Assembly (NCBI GenBank): GCA_050011095.1
Contig: JBEKJU010000241.1
Coordinates: 1-9,545, forward strand
Reading direction: 5' to 3'
Length of the DNA stretch: 9,545 nucleotides
DNA from: JBEKJU01 sp050011095
GTDB taxonomy: Bacteria; Desulfobacterota; Syntrophorhabdia; Syntrophorhabdales; WCHB1-27
Shown: in pieces, positions 9,104-9,545 of the stretch
Numbering within the stretch: position 1 is the first letter of the stretch
How the letters are laid out: every line of letters begins with the position of its first letter
Translations under genes and position numbers: made by a program
Notes under the pieces: model-generated
The model's input: only the letters and a program-made list of their open reading frames with translations
Databases searched by the model: none
Told to the model about the DNA's origin: nothing

Positions 9104-9343
9104 GGAAACTTCCTTCACATTAACAGAATTCGCTATGGCCCGTCAACGCCATGCGGGGGCAGAGGGCAGGGAAGGTCACAAGCCGCGGCGTTTCCCGCCG
9201 ACCCGGTTGTGTGACCCTCCTCCAGTTCTCGCAAGTACTCACAAAGGTGAAGCCTTTGAAAAACGCCCTTGGTCCTGTAGATTACCGTGTGATCGGGAGG
9301 AGGCTCGGACGATCCCTGGCGCAACTCGTCCTTCATGGTACAT

Positions 9344-9372
9344 AGTTTACCTCATCGGCAGCCCTGTTGCAA
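9344..9372 (-). promoter_or_regulatory. Candidate promoter of the aminopeptidase-lon-amrS operon
   Basis: Minus-strand TTGCAA (9372-9367) and TAAACT (9349-9344) are separated by exactly 17 bases, each matching the sigma70 consensus at 4 of 6 positions. Transcription would start near 9337, leaving a leader of about 230 bases before the aminopeptidase ATG. The -35 box lies in the palindrome GTTGCAAC (9366-9373). Confidence 0.35.
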
Positions 9373-9421
9373 CCCGCGGCTGACCGCGACCGGCCCGGCG
9401 TATACAAACGGAATAAATGAT

Positions 9422-9540
9422 CCTGCTGCAAGCAGCAGGGTATCCAAAACAACGAGCGGAGCGAGTCTTTGAGCAGCAGGGGAGTCTCGGGGCACCCGCT
9501 TGCGGGTCGTGGCTTTGCCCGCAGAGGGGGCGACCGCGGG
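9422..9540. repeat. Cluster of three REP-like hairpins
   Basis: Three inverted repeats stand in a row. CCTGCTGC/GCAGCAGG (9422-9429 and 9432-9439, loop AA) is perfect. ACCCGC/GCGGGT (9494-9499 and 9502-9507, loop TT) is perfect. CCCGC/GCGGG (9518-9522 and 9536-9540) has a 13-base loop. The word GAGCAGCAGGGG (9471-9482) repeats part of the first stem. GC-rich stems with AA or TT at the tip, in series between genes, are typical of repetitive extragenic palindromes; copy number elsewhere in the genome cannot be judged here. Confidence 0.55.
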
Positions 9541-9545
9541 GTACC

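Larger units (their letters stand above)
9104..9545. other. Gene-free 442-base region: leader of the aminopeptidase operon plus repeats
   Basis: No gene can be assigned with confidence. The left part (9104-9343) would be the untranslated leader of the aminopeptidase-lon-amrS mRNA if the promoter at 9344-9372 is used; it contains a 67-codon minus-strand reading frame (9336-9133) with no recognised family. The right part (9384-9545) is a run of short hairpins and purine-rich words with no coding signal. I see no tRNA or rRNA, and no attachment-site signature. Confidence 0.6.

Noticed and set aside
9104..9118. GTG start for the aminopeptidase at 9118
   Set aside because: No Shine-Dalgarno site before it, while ATG 9103 has AAGGA well placed.
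8024..9214. Plus-strand frames at 8024-8608 and 8612-9214
   Set aside because: Opposite the M18 aminopeptidase with its intact active site; no recognisable protein features.
9104..9343. Riboswitch in the aminopeptidase leader
   Set aside because: No motif of a known riboswitch class could be recognised; length alone is not evidence.

Overview
The window is a compact, GC-rich bacterial chromosome segment. A periplasmic TolB with a signal peptide indicates a Gram-negative cell. Frequent GTG starts, the LysR subtype, AmrS, Lon and an M18 aminopeptidase together would suit a Desulfobacterota/deltaproteobacterial-type anaerobe. That placement is inferred from gene style, not from a marker gene.

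Layout, left to right. (1) 1-2060, minus strand: a LysR-family regulator followed by tolB, overlapping by 14 bases; tolB runs off the left edge just short of its C-terminus. (2) 2061-2250: a divergent regulatory spacer with a candidate promoter facing each way, a strong hairpin and a 16-base perfect palindrome. (3) 2251-3743, plus strand: a MenA-like UbiA-family prenyltransferase and a CPBP-family membrane protease, coupled by a 4-base overlap. (4) 3744-4338: a low-density island with a repeat-like element, an AT-rich promoter-like stretch, a lone 83-residue winged-helix protein and a pair of GC-rich inverted repeats. (5) 4339-9103, minus strand: an M18 aminopeptidase, the ATP-dependent protease Lon and the radical SAM enzyme AmrS, almost certainly one transcript (spacer of 17 bases, then a 32-base overlap). 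(6) 9104-9545: a gene-poor leader and spacer with a candidate promoter and a cluster of REP-like hairpins.

How the genes fit together. Aminopeptidase and Lon form a logical protein-turnover pair: Lon degrades misfolded proteins to peptides, and the M18 enzyme trims peptides that have acidic N-termini. AmrS is a passenger of unclear role here, because its usual partners (Memo-like and AMMECR1-like proteins) are not in the window. The divergent LysR gene is positioned to control the prenyltransferase/CPBP pair, and its overlap with tolB ties envelope maintenance to the same regulator.

Most of the window is recognisable housekeeping sequence. I found no mobile-element transposase, CRISPR array, tRNA or rRNA, and no convincing new multi-gene system. 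The most unusual stretches are the repeat-flanked winged-helix gene, the overlapping lysR-tolB pair, the prenyltransferase/CPBP pairing, and the REP-like region at the right end.
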